Assembly (NCBI GenBank): GCA_009712185.1
Contig: WASQ01000065.1
Span: 145,507-209,369, forward strand
Length of the DNA: 63,863 nt
DNA from: Telmatospirillum sp.
GTDB taxonomy: Bacteria; Pseudomonadota; Alphaproteobacteria; Rhodospirillales; Magnetospirillaceae
Direction of reading: 5' to 3'
The position numbers and the translations under genes were made by a program. The notes under the pieces were generated by a model. The model worked only from the letters and a program-made list of their open reading frames with translations, had not been told where the DNA came from and searched no databases. Shown in pieces: positions 22,703-30,235 of the stretch; within the stretch, counting starts at the first letter, position 1; each line of letters begins with the position of its first letter.

Positions 22703-23734
22703 TCAGACCGCCGCCAGAGGCCGGCTGTTGCCCTCCGGCACCGGCCGGGCGTCGGGAGCGATGACCGCGGCGACCGCCCCGGTACCCCGCGGATCCCGGA
22801 TCATGTCGAGATGGGTCTGTCCGGGGACCAGGGTGACCGCGATATCCGGCCGGAGTCTCTGGATCAGCGGCGCGAAACGGTCGGCGTAGAACACTTCGTC
22901 GGCGGAGCCGACGATGACCGTCATCGGTTTTGCGGTCCTGCGGAAGTCACCGGCGACGTCGGCGCCCGGATGGAAATTCCGGGACAGCCGGTAGGAATTC
23001 GTCATGGGTGCGCCGGCCACGGAGGAAGGCTCAACCCCGAAGGTGGCGCCGGGAGCGAAGGCAATCGCCGGCAGTCCCTCGAACCAGTGGATCCCCAGCC
23101 GTTCGAGAACGGACAGGCCGATGATCCTTGGAATGAAGGGCACAACCCACCCATGGTGGTCCGGACGCTGGGTCGGAGCCCGATGGCCGAGATAGGGCGA
23201 GATCAGAACGAATCGGTCGAAGAGATGGCCGGCGGAGCCGCCCGCGACCCGCAGCACATAGCCCCCACCCGACGAATAGCCCGCCAGAACCAGGATCTTG
23301 CCGGGGTGGCGGCGGCGGATCTCAGCGGTCAGGTCGGCCAGGTCATCCTCAAGCTGCCCCGCATAGGCGATGTCGCCCGGTGTTCCGGACGCACCATGGC
23401 CCCGGATGTCGGGTGCGTACACGCAGCCGCCCCGCGCGCGGATGGCCTCGGCCAGGAAATGCATGGTTGCGCCGGCCCCGACGGAGCCATGGACCAGGAT
23501 CGCGACGATGTCGCCATCACCCCGGTAGAAACGGAACGCCAGAGCCGTCCCGTCCCGGGCGGTCACGCTTTCGACCGGGGGAAGGCCGGTCGGGAAAGAA
23601 ACGGCAATGGCATCCGCCCCCTCCGTCCCCGCCGATTTCGGCTTTGCCGTTCCGAAGATGATCATCGCGGCCAACAAAAGCGCCACGATCATCACCCCGA
23701 TCAGGGCGATGACCGCCAGATTGGCAAAGGTCAT
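22703..23734 (-). CDS. Alpha/beta hydrolase, membrane-anchored
   Basis: 343 aa. One N-terminal helix (about 5-27) anchors a serine hydrolase. Nucleophile elbow GYSSGGG, acid in SADE and His in QTHLDM complete a plausible catalytic triad; the oxyanion-side HGSVGAGA follows the usual strand. Similar to monoacylglycerol-lipase-like or thioesterase-like enzymes, but substrate cannot be read. It converges on puhE and has no obvious link to photosynthesis beyond position. Confidence 0.85.
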   Translation of the reverse strand: MTFANLAVIALIGVMIVALLLAAMIIFGTAKPKSAGTEGADAIAVSFPTGLPPVESVTARDGTALAFRFYRGDGDIVAILVHGSVGAGATMHFLAEAIRARGGCVYAPDIRGHGASGTPGDIAYAGQLEDDLADLTAEIRRRHPGKILVLAGYSSGGGYVLRVAGGSAGHLFDRFVLISPYLGHRAPTQRPDHHGWVVPFIPRIIGLSVLERLGIHWFEGLPAIAFAPGATFGVEPSSVAGAPMTNSYRLSRNFHPGADVAGDFRRTAKPMTVIVGSADEVFYADRFAPLIQRLRPDIAVTLVPGQTHLDMIRDPRGTGAVAAVIAPDARPVPEGNSRPLAAV

Positions 23735-23922
23735 GGACTCACTCCGTCATCATGGCGCGGACGCGCCTTTATGGGCGCACCCTTTGGCGCGCAAGAGACG
23801 CCGGCGCGACTCGGTGGGACCGTTATTCCGGGCACGCCCGTCGGCCGCCTTGCCGGCCGGACAGAACCGGGGGCAGCCCCCCTTTGTTCGGTCAGCCCGC
23901 ATTCGCAGCCGGAGTCCCCGGG
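23735..23922. other. Short gap with no gene seen
   Basis: About 190 bp between the hydrolase start and the next small gene. It presumably carries the hydrolase promoter. No repeat, RNA or clear promoter hexamers recognised. Confidence 0.4.
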
Positions 23923-24093
23923 TCAGTTGAGAACCCGCGCCAGCAGAGCGCCGACCATCGCTTCCGTTCGCTCCAGCGATTCGATCAGCTCGGACGTCCC
24001 CCGCTGGGAGACTTCACGTTTCAGTAAATCCAACACCTGCCGCGCTTCCAGTAAATGGTCGGCGGGTATCAGGCTCGTGTCGATCAATTGCAT
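23923..24093 (-). CDS. Small hypothetical helical protein (56 aa)
   Basis: 56 aa beginning MQLIDTSLIPADHLLEARQ. The start is set by an excellent ribosome site, GAGGGGGG, 8 nt upstream; a longer frame to 24195 lacks one. The protein is predicted as two amphipathic helices rich in Leu and Glu, reminiscent of small dimerising or regulatory proteins, but no family is recognised. It is divergent from the B12-binding regulator across a 283-bp region with repeated TGGACA hexamers. Confidence 0.7.
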   Translation of the reverse strand: MQLIDTSLIPADHLLEARQVLDLLKREVSQRGTSELIESLERTEAMVGALLARVLN

Positions 24094-24228
24094 TCCACAA
24101 CCCCCCTCGACAGGTTGCCGCCCCTCACGCTCGCGCAACCTGGGGACGATGCAGCGGCACATCAAACTCTTTGGCTGGTCCACCATGAGGATCAATGAAC
24201 GCTTGGACGGTTATCCCGCTATTTGTCA

Positions 24229-24313
24229 TGGACATGATGGGGGCATCTTCGGTTTTTGTCCATGATATTGACGTATAGGCTGGACAAAATGGGTACCTTA
24301 AAAAATCTGTCCA
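24229..24313. promoter_or_regulatory. Four alternating TGGACA/TGTCCA hexamers, candidate operator array
   Basis: TGGACA at 24229-24234, TGTCCA at 24257-24262, TGGACA at 24281-24286, TGTCCA at 24308-24313. Starts are 28, 24 and 27 bp apart and orientation alternates. It sits 64 nt before the start of the B12-dependent MerR gene and after the divergent small gene. Autoregulation by that protein is the simplest reading; CarH-type proteins bind as tetramers to several half-sites. Confidence 0.45.
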
Positions 24314-24376
24314 TACGCCCTCCGGCTTTCTCTTGCCCGACCGTCCGGGACGGCTCATAACGGGGAGGCAGGCTCA

Positions 24377-25393
24377 TTGTCCGATGGTTCCATGCCACCC
24401 CGCGCCACCCCTCTTCCGCGTCCCGTCCCGCTCTCCGAAACCGATGGGCCGCCGCAGGACGACCTGACCCTTTCGAACCAGGCGCCCGGCGCGCCGGTTC
24501 CCGTCACCGCGCTGGAGCGGGAAACGGGCATCAGCAAGGAGGTGGCCCGAAAATGGGAACTCCGTTACGGGTTCCCGCGGCCCGAACGCAACGAAAGCGG
24601 AGAGAGGGTCTATTCGGCGGATCAGGTGGTTTCACTGCGTCTGATCCACCGCTTGCTGGGGGCCGGCCTGCGGCCCGGCAAGGTCGTCGGCCTGGACCTT
24701 CCCGCCCTGAACCGGCTGATCGAACGTCTGGGGCCGGATGGCGGCCCTTCGCCCTGGGCATTCTCGCAGCAGGTCATGGATGCTCTCCGCCACCATGATC
24801 TCGACCATCTCGAACATCTCTTGCGCGGACAGTTGAACCGGCAGGGATTGTCGACATTCGTCCGGGAAACCGTCGCCCGCCTCAATGTCATCATCGGCGA
24901 CGCCTGGCTGCGCGGCGACATCCGCGTCTTCGAGGAGCATCTTTACACCGAGATCGTGCGCGGCGTTCTCCACGATTCCGTGCGTGTGGTCAGTGAACGC
25001 GCCGGCTCGCCCCGTATTCTGCTGTCGACGGCGCCCGGCGAGCACCACACCCTGGGACTGCTGATGGCGAACGCCGCCCTGGCGCTCGAAGGCGCCTGCT
25101 GCATCGGCCTTGGCGCGCAAACGCCGGTGGCGGAAATCGTGACGGCGGTGGACGCCTGTTCGATCGACATCGTCGGACTGTCTTTCAGCATCGCCTTTCC
25201 CGCGCGCGATTCCGCCCAATTCCTGCGGGATTTGCGCGGCCGGCTGCCCGGCCATGTCGACATCTGGGCTGGGGGACTTGGCGTTTCGCGCCTGCACCGC
25301 ATCGCCGGAGTGTGCTTCATGCGGAGCCTCGAGGATGTCGCGCCGGCCGTGCAGGGCTGGGTCCGGCGGGAAACGACGGGCCAGTGCCCATGA
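24377..25393 (+). CDS. MerR-family B12-binding regulator with CarH/LitR light-sensing signature
   Basis: 338 aa. MerR-type winged helix (about 40-110; VARKWELRYGFPRPERNESG), a four-helix B12 cap (about 125-205) and a Rossmann cobalamin domain (about 210-330). W177-x9-E187-H188 is the motif that covers the adenosyl group in CarH, and E222-x-H224-x-x-G227 supplies the lower axial His. CarH/LitR proteins are dark repressors that lose DNA when light cleaves adenosylcobalamin. The start is TTG at 24377, supported by GGGGAGG 8 nt upstream; ATG at 24392 lacks a site. It overlaps the heme oxygenase gene by 4 nt. Unlike AerR at 8770 it has its own DNA-binding domain. Confidence 0.88.
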   Translation: MSDGSMPPRATPLPRPVPLSETDGPPQDDLTLSNQAPGAPVPVTALERETGISKEVARKWELRYGFPRPERNESGERVYSADQVVSLRLIHRLLGAGLRPGKVVGLDLPALNRLIERLGPDGGPSPWAFSQQVMDALRHHDLDHLEHLLRGQLNRQGLSTFVRETVARLNVIIGDAWLRGDIRVFEEHLYTEIVRGVLHDSVRVVSERAGSPRILLSTAPGEHHTLGLLMANAALALEGACCIGLGAQTPVAEIVTAVDACSIDIVGLSFSIAFPARDSAQFLRDLRGRLPGHVDIWAGGLGVSRLHRIAGVCFMRSLEDVAPAVQGWVRRETTGQCP

Positions 25394-26073
25394 CCGGCCT
25401 GCCACCCCAGGCGGGCCAACGCCCGACGACGGAGCGGGCGGGCGCGGGCGGCCACCGGCGGCCCCGGTCGGATCTGCACCGCTGCCTGCGCGATGCGACC
25501 AAGGCGCTTCATCACCGCCTGGACCACCATCCCCTGTTGTCCGCGCTTGTCCGGCCGGGACTGACCATCGACCGTTATGGCGACGCTTTGCAGGCCCTCC
25601 AAGGGGTCTTCGCCGGCGCCGAACCTGCGATCGAAGATTTTCTGGCGGTCCGTCCGGGCCTGTTCGATTACCGGTCCCGCCGGAAACTGCCGGCGCTTCA
25701 GGCCGATCTCGCCGCGCTGGGACGCGATCCGGCCCCCCGGGCGCTCCGATGTCCCGCCCCCGCGTCGGTCGCGGACCTGATCGGACTGCTCTACACCGTG
25801 GAAGGAACCTCGCTGGGGGCTTACCATATCCGGCGCCATCTCTGTCGCCAGGGGTGGGACGGCCGGCTTCCCATGCGGTTTCTGACCGCCGACCCCGACA
25901 GAACCGACGGGGCATGGGCGGAGTTCCTGTCCTTCGCCGACCGGGCCTGCGCCCCCGGCGATCCCGCCCGGGCGGCACAGATGGCGGCGGCCATATTCCC
26001 GGCGGCGATCCGCCATCTCGACGGCTCCCTTCCGCCGTCCTCCGGCGATCGGGATCGGACAGTGTCGTCATGA
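25390..26073 (+). CDS. Biliverdin-producing heme oxygenase (bacteriophytochrome type)
   Basis: 227 aa. LRDATKALHHRLD puts the likely proximal haem ligand at His41. LLYTVEGTSLGAYHI (134-147) is the distal-helix signature; the usual second Gly of LGG is Ala144 here. The family opens haem to biliverdin IXalpha, CO and iron, and in phototrophs usually serves a bacteriophytochrome; none is seen in this window. ATGA overlap with the upstream regulator and the downstream unknown gene implies tight co-translation. First 25 residues are unstructured and basic. Confidence 0.85.
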   Translation: MTGLPPQAGQRPTTERAGAGGHRRPRSDLHRCLRDATKALHHRLDHHPLLSALVRPGLTIDRYGDALQALQGVFAGAEPAIEDFLAVRPGLFDYRSRRKLPALQADLAALGRDPAPRALRCPAPASVADLIGLLYTVEGTSLGAYHIRRHLCRQGWDGRLPMRFLTADPDRTDGAWAEFLSFADRACAPGDPARAAQMAAAIFPAAIRHLDGSLPPSSGDRDRTVSS

Positions 26074-26738
26074 CCGGCCGGCAACACCCCCTTTATAACC
26101 CCAACGCCGGATCCTATCCGTTGCCGACGGACAAGCGCGAGATCGCGGCGGTGCTGCGGTCGGTGGACCGGTGCTATGACCTGCATCCCTATCTGGCGTG
26201 GCGCTACGGCGCCTATGGCGAGGCCTTCACCCGGTCCGACGGCGGATATCTGACGACGCTGTCCGGCCATGCGCAAAGCCATGTCACAGCCCAGGCCCTC
26301 TGGGTCGGGGAAATGCTGGCCTGCCGGGGAATGCCCCGGCTGTTCGTCGAACTGCATCTCGATCTTCTTTATGAGGAACTGATGGCGGAGATTCCGGGCC
26401 GGGCGCCCCGGTACCGGAAGCTGCAACGGGCCGCGGAGGCGCTCCGGAATGCCCGTCACCGCTGGATCGGCGCCGACGATGGTTCCACCCTGGCCCAGTC
26501 CTTCGACCGCACGGCCGGCGGCGCGATGCCCAATGCCGGCATCCTGATCGTCACCGCCGTCTGCGACGAGGCCTGGGGAATCGGCAAGGCGGTGCCCAGC
26601 CTGATGTCCTGGCTGGCCGACCCCGGCCGGTTCTCCCGGCAATGGTGCGATGCGGCCACCGACACACTGCGCCAGGCCCGCGCCCTGACCGGCAACGCCC
26701 CGGGAACCCCGCCGGTCCCCGGGGCCGTCGGCTCCTGA
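26070..26738 (+). CDS. Unrecognised protein in the B12-regulator/heme oxygenase operon
   Basis: 222 aa, no family recognised. Mostly helical and rich in His, Trp and Tyr: DLHPYLAWRYGAYGEAF, GHAQSHVTAQALW and VELHLDLLYEEL each present aromatic and His residues that could hold a haem or bilin. No signal peptide or membrane segment. The C-terminal 20 residues are Pro/Gly-rich. It overlaps heme oxygenase by 4 nt and is the last gene before tRNA-Thr, so it almost certainly acts with the two upstream genes. Bilin carrier, bilin reductase or divergent photosensor are guesses only. Confidence 0.75.
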   Translation: MTGRQHPLYNPNAGSYPLPTDKREIAAVLRSVDRCYDLHPYLAWRYGAYGEAFTRSDGGYLTTLSGHAQSHVTAQALWVGEMLACRGMPRLFVELHLDLLYEELMAEIPGRAPRYRKLQRAAEALRNARHRWIGADDGSTLAQSFDRTAGGAMPNAGILIVTAVCDEAWGIGKAVPSLMSWLADPGRFSRQWCDAATDTLRQARALTGNAPGTPPVPGAVGS

Positions 26739-26783
26739 CCCACCGGGCAAGGCCCCTTTCCGCCCTCCCGCCGCGAAAGCCCC

Positions 26784-26812
26784 TTGCCAGCGCCCGGCAC
26801 TCACTCTAATTT
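26784..26812 (+). promoter_or_regulatory. tRNA-Thr promoter candidate
   Basis: TTGCCA (26784-26789), 17-nt spacer, TAATTT (26807-26812). Start predicted near 26819, 16 nt before the mature tRNA. Confidence 0.55.
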
Positions 26813-26834
26813 GTCGCGCCAGTTCGACGGAACT

Positions 26835-26910
26835 GCCGGTTTAGCTCAGCTGGTAGAGCACCTGATTTGTAATCAGGGGGTCGCGGGTTCGATCCCTGCA
26901 ACCGGCACCA
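26835..26910 (+). tRNA. tRNA-Thr (anticodon TGT)
   Basis: 76 nt with encoded CCA. Acceptor GCCGGTT pairs with AACCGGC; the D-arm is TAGCTCAGCTGGTAGAGCA. Anticodon stem CCTGA/TCAGG surrounds the loop TTTGTAA, whose positions 34-36 are TGT. T-arm GCGGGTTCGATCCCTGC. Cloverleaf complete. Confidence 0.97.
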
Positions 26911-27178
26911 GTCTTTTCCGTCCGCCCCACCTCGACGCCCGATAGCCCCGCGCAAAGCCGGGTCTCATCCGACCTTCCCTGCCGCCGAGGGGATTGGAGG
27001 GGGCATGATGCATAATGAAACAGAGCCGCCTTATTCCGGACATGGGCATGGACTATGGTCTTCATGTGGATTGGCCGGACGGGTGTCATGTGCCGCAAAG
27101 CGAACATCGCCCGCGCGCCCCATGGCTGACACCGGGTCTGGCAGGAAACCGGGCGCGGAGGAGTTGGAGTTTGTTGCC

Positions 27179-27499
27179 ATGACGAGAATGTTTCGTGTCA
27201 TCGCCGGCGGGAGGGGCACTCTCCTGGCGGCCGCCACCATTCTGATGGTCGCGTCCGCCGGCGACGCGCTTGCGCAAAGCCGCAGCATCGGGCTGGCAAA
27301 CCCCGCCTCCCTGTTTTGCACCCAGCAAGGCGGCAAATCGGCCATCGTCACAGACGAGACCGGTGGTCAGCGAGGCCTCTGCCAGCTTCCCGATGGACGG
27401 ACGATCGAGGAGTGGCGTCTGTTCCGATGCTCGAACCCGGACACGCGGGACCGCCAGACGCCCCCCTGCACCGATAATGAACGGTCGCCGAGGACATAA
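27179..27499 (+). CDS. DUF333-family exported protein
   Basis: 106 aa. Signal peptide of about 33 residues ending ALAQ. The mature part has GLANPASLFCTQQGGKSAIVTD, then GQRGLCQLPDGRTIEEWRLFRC, the DUF333 pattern (conserved Cys pairs and the LPDG...EEW motif). Function unknown in the family. Start at 27179 follows a GGAGGAG stretch; the upstream in-frame region is not protein-like. It converges with the glycosidase-like gene 32 bp away. Confidence 0.8.
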   Translation: MTRMFRVIAGGRGTLLAAATILMVASAGDALAQSRSIGLANPASLFCTQQGGKSAIVTDETGGQRGLCQLPDGRTIEEWRLFRCSNPDTRDRQTPPCTDNERSPRT

Positions 27500-27531
27500 G
27501 CCTCTCCACCTCCGCGCCCTTTCCGACCCGG

Positions 27532-30144
27532 TCAGCGCGGTGCCACCTCCACCGGAACCGACACAACCCGTCCGGTCAGCGGATCGCGGACCCGAACCGT
27601 CCAGCGCCCGGGCGGATCGTTCTCGGCAAGCGGGACCGGCCACACCGCCGCCGTCTCTGTCCCGCCACCGTCGATGCGGGGATTGCCGCCATAGGCGGCC
27701 ACCGGCCGGCCTTTCGGGGGCAGGACATCGACATGGAAAACATCCGTCGCCAGGGCCGGGCCGTCCGGCCGGCTGATGGCGACGGAAAATCCGCCACCCG
27801 GACGGATGGGCCGCTCTGCTCCCGCTCCTCCCGCCCCGTCGGGCGACGGAAGGGGGACGATGGAAATCCGGAGCGCCGGCAGTGGGGTCTCGGTCAGAGC
27901 CAGGAGAATAGGATCCGCCGGACCGATGGTCACGCTGATCCGGTCGCGCAGCGATCCGTCCGCCGAGACACCCTTCAGGCCATAAACATGAAAGGGCCGG
28001 GGAAGCAGAAGATCCGACGGCGTCACCCCCCCTGATCCGCTCGACACCCCGGTCGGACCGTTATCCGGCCCCGGGGCGGCGTGCGCCAGGAGTCCGACCA
28101 GGGTGACCGCTCCATTTTGCAACCGGGTGATCTCCACGCCCGCCGGAGGCACCCCGCCCCCCGCCAGTCTCAGGACCGGCGGCAGCCCGGCCCCGGACAG
28201 AAGCATGTCGAGCCTTGGACTGGCGCGACGCCGGGCGTCCGCCTCCCGCCCCTGGAACAAGGCGGGCGGCAACGGATGAAGGATGACATCCCGGAACGGC
28301 CGCCCCGTCCGGCGGCGCACATGGTCGTCGAACATCCCCGCCTCTCCCACCGCCACGACCACACCGCCCTCGCGGGCAAACGTCCGGATGGCACGGATCT
28401 CGGCATCCGAAAGGGCGATGGAGGATGGCAGGATCAGCAGACGCGGAGCATCCGGTCCGGATAGTCCGCCCTCCTCGATGGCCCGGCCCGACAGGAAGCG
28501 ATAGGGCCGGCCCAGGGTTGCGACGACGCCGGTCAGCCGGTGCCGCAGAACGGTGAAGGCGTCGTCGGGCCGGTCGGGACGGCTGTCCCGGAACAACGAG
28601 CGCCCCCGCGTCCGGCGCTGTTCCAGGATCCAGTGCGCCCGCATGCTGGCTGGCGAATAATGGATCGCCACCGGCGCCGGAACCGGCTCGCTGTTGATCA
28701 GCAGCGCACCCAAACCGGTCCGGATCGCCATGAAGGTGTCATCCAGCGACGCCGCCCGGAACCCCGGAAAGCCGTAACGATCCGCGAAGTCGCCACCACT
28801 GTCCCACAGGATCAGGCCCCGGCTGCCATGCAGCAGTTCCCGCCAGATGCGGTGCCGCTCCGGCGGACCGCTGCCGAAACTGGTGGCCACCACCATTGCC
28901 CGGGGATTGAGGGACCGGACCAGATCGCGGTTGTCCCCGGACAGTTCCAGCAGATCGACCGCACGGGACAACCGGTCATAGTCGTAACCGCCCCAGCCCG
29001 CGGTCTGCCCCCCCTCCAGGGCCGCGACCGCCTCCGGATCGGCCGTGTGGACGGCTTCCGCCCCGGCCGCCAGGGCCGCCGCGAAAGCCTCATCCATCCA
29101 GGCGCGGAAGTCGGCCCAGGCGGCGAAATTGTCACCCCTGTGGCGGATGGCCTGACGGGCGGTCCAGGGCATGACGGCGTCCCATCGGACGAAATCGGTG
29201 CCCCAGGCCGCGTTCAGAGCGGCAAGGCTGTCATAGCGGAGCCGGAGATCGCGGCGGAACGCCTCGAGTGACGGGGGGGAAAAGTCGAAATCCCAATAGG
29301 CGGTCAGATCCGCGATGCCCGTCTCGTCGCCCAGATTGTAATAGAGGGGCCGGAACGACCGGTGCGCCGCGACCGCGTCGGCCAGCCGCTGACGGACCAT
29401 TGTGATCCAGGCCTCGTCCGACAGACTGGGATCGCGCCGCAACGCTGCGGGACTGTCCGGGTGGGCGAGCCATAACGCCTTGACCTGCTGAAATTTCCAA
29501 TCCACCGGGTGATCCGGGGTCCAGCGGTGGTATGGGGAATAAAAATCGGTCGCGATGTTTTCGACATACCAGCCCAGTCCCGCCGCCAGAAGATCGCCTT
29601 CCACACCCCGGGCCGGATCGGGCGCCCCACCGCGGAAGAAGGTTTTTCCGGCGCTGACGCCGAGATCCGCCAGGGTTCGCCATGCCGCCGGGGTTTCCGG
29701 CTGCCACATGACGATCCGGTAGTCGCGCCATCCCCTGCCGCGCGGCCGGACGAAGAAAAGCGTCTCCGCCTCCTGCCGGGGACCGGCATCATCCCCCGCC
29801 ACCGGAGAAACGCTGACCCGCAACCGGTTCAGCGGCGTCACCGCCCGCCCCGGATCGAGGAGGAGCGGGATCTCCCATGGTCCCCCCAGGTCCAGACCCT
29901 GTGAACGGGTTTCCACCACCCGGCCGAGCCCGTCGGTCCATCGCAGGGTCAAACGCGACGGGGCGGAAAGAGGCAGGTCAAGGCGAAGCGTCGCGATGGC
30001 CGCGACCTCAGGGTCCAGCACCGGCCCCGGCAATGACAGGGTCGCCGCAAGGACGGATCCGGGATACAACGCCATCGCCAGAATCGTCCAACGCCAACCG
30101 CCCCGCCACCTGCCGCGCCATCTCCCAGGACCGTGTCCCGCCAT
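27532..30144 (-). CDS. Secreted glycoside hydrolase-like protein (GH-A clan, beta-galactosidase type)
   Basis: 870 aa. N-terminal signal peptide (about 18-34, WTILAMALYPGSVLA). An Ig-like N-terminal region precedes a TIM-barrel-like domain (about 130-460) with YYNLGDETGIAD, whose Glu is in the position of the GH-A acid/base. The segment after 530 (LLILPSSIALSDAEIRAIRTFAREGGVVVAVG) resembles the trimerisation domain of GH42. The C-terminus is a further beta domain. Substrate is not readable; it could be an exported polysaccharide. Family placement is tentative. Confidence 0.65.
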   Translation of the reverse strand: MAGHGPGRWRGRWRGGWRWTILAMALYPGSVLAATLSLPGPVLDPEVAAIATLRLDLPLSAPSRLTLRWTDGLGRVVETRSQGLDLGGPWEIPLLLDPGRAVTPLNRLRVSVSPVAGDDAGPRQEAETLFFVRPRGRGWRDYRIVMWQPETPAAWRTLADLGVSAGKTFFRGGAPDPARGVEGDLLAAGLGWYVENIATDFYSPYHRWTPDHPVDWKFQQVKALWLAHPDSPAALRRDPSLSDEAWITMVRQRLADAVAAHRSFRPLYYNLGDETGIADLTAYWDFDFSPPSLEAFRRDLRLRYDSLAALNAAWGTDFVRWDAVMPWTARQAIRHRGDNFAAWADFRAWMDEAFAAALAAGAEAVHTADPEAVAALEGGQTAGWGGYDYDRLSRAVDLLELSGDNRDLVRSLNPRAMVVATSFGSGPPERHRIWRELLHGSRGLILWDSGGDFADRYGFPGFRAASLDDTFMAIRTGLGALLINSEPVPAPVAIHYSPASMRAHWILEQRRTRGRSLFRDSRPDRPDDAFTVLRHRLTGVVATLGRPYRFLSGRAIEEGGLSGPDAPRLLILPSSIALSDAEIRAIRTFAREGGVVVAVGEAGMFDDHVRRRTGRPFRDVILHPLPPALFQGREADARRRASPRLDMLLSGAGLPPVLRLAGGGVPPAGVEITRLQNGAVTLVGLLAHAAPGPDNGPTGVSSGSGGVTPSDLLLPRPFHVYGLKGVSADGSLRDRISVTIGPADPILLALTETPLPALRISIVPLPSPDGAGGAGAERPIRPGGGFSVAISRPDGPALATDVFHVDVLPPKGRPVAAYGGNPRIDGGGTETAAVWPVPLAENDPPGRWTVRVRDPLTGRVVSVPVEVAPR

Positions 30145-30235
30145 CCCGAAGTCCTCCCGCCGCCGTTATCGCGGAAGGAATTGAAGCAGCTTTCTTCCGC
30201 CCCCGCCACAGGGGTGCCGGGAACGGCGGGAACTC

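Noticed and set aside
22583-24265. Plus-strand frame of several hundred codons opposite the alpha/beta hydrolase
   Set aside because: Very Arg/Gly/Pro-rich, antisense to a convincing hydrolase, with no recognisable domain. A start codon overlapping the puhE stop is coincidental.
24125-24358. Minus-strand frame of 77 codons in the divergent region before the B12-binding regulator
   Set aside because: No good ribosome site; it would cover the operator array. A 36-41 codon version is equally unsupported.
26841-27107. Minus-strand frame of 88 codons ending in CRDRTRDPLITNQVLYQLS
   Set aside because: It is the antisense translation of tRNA-Thr, a well-known false annotation. The tRNA is complete.
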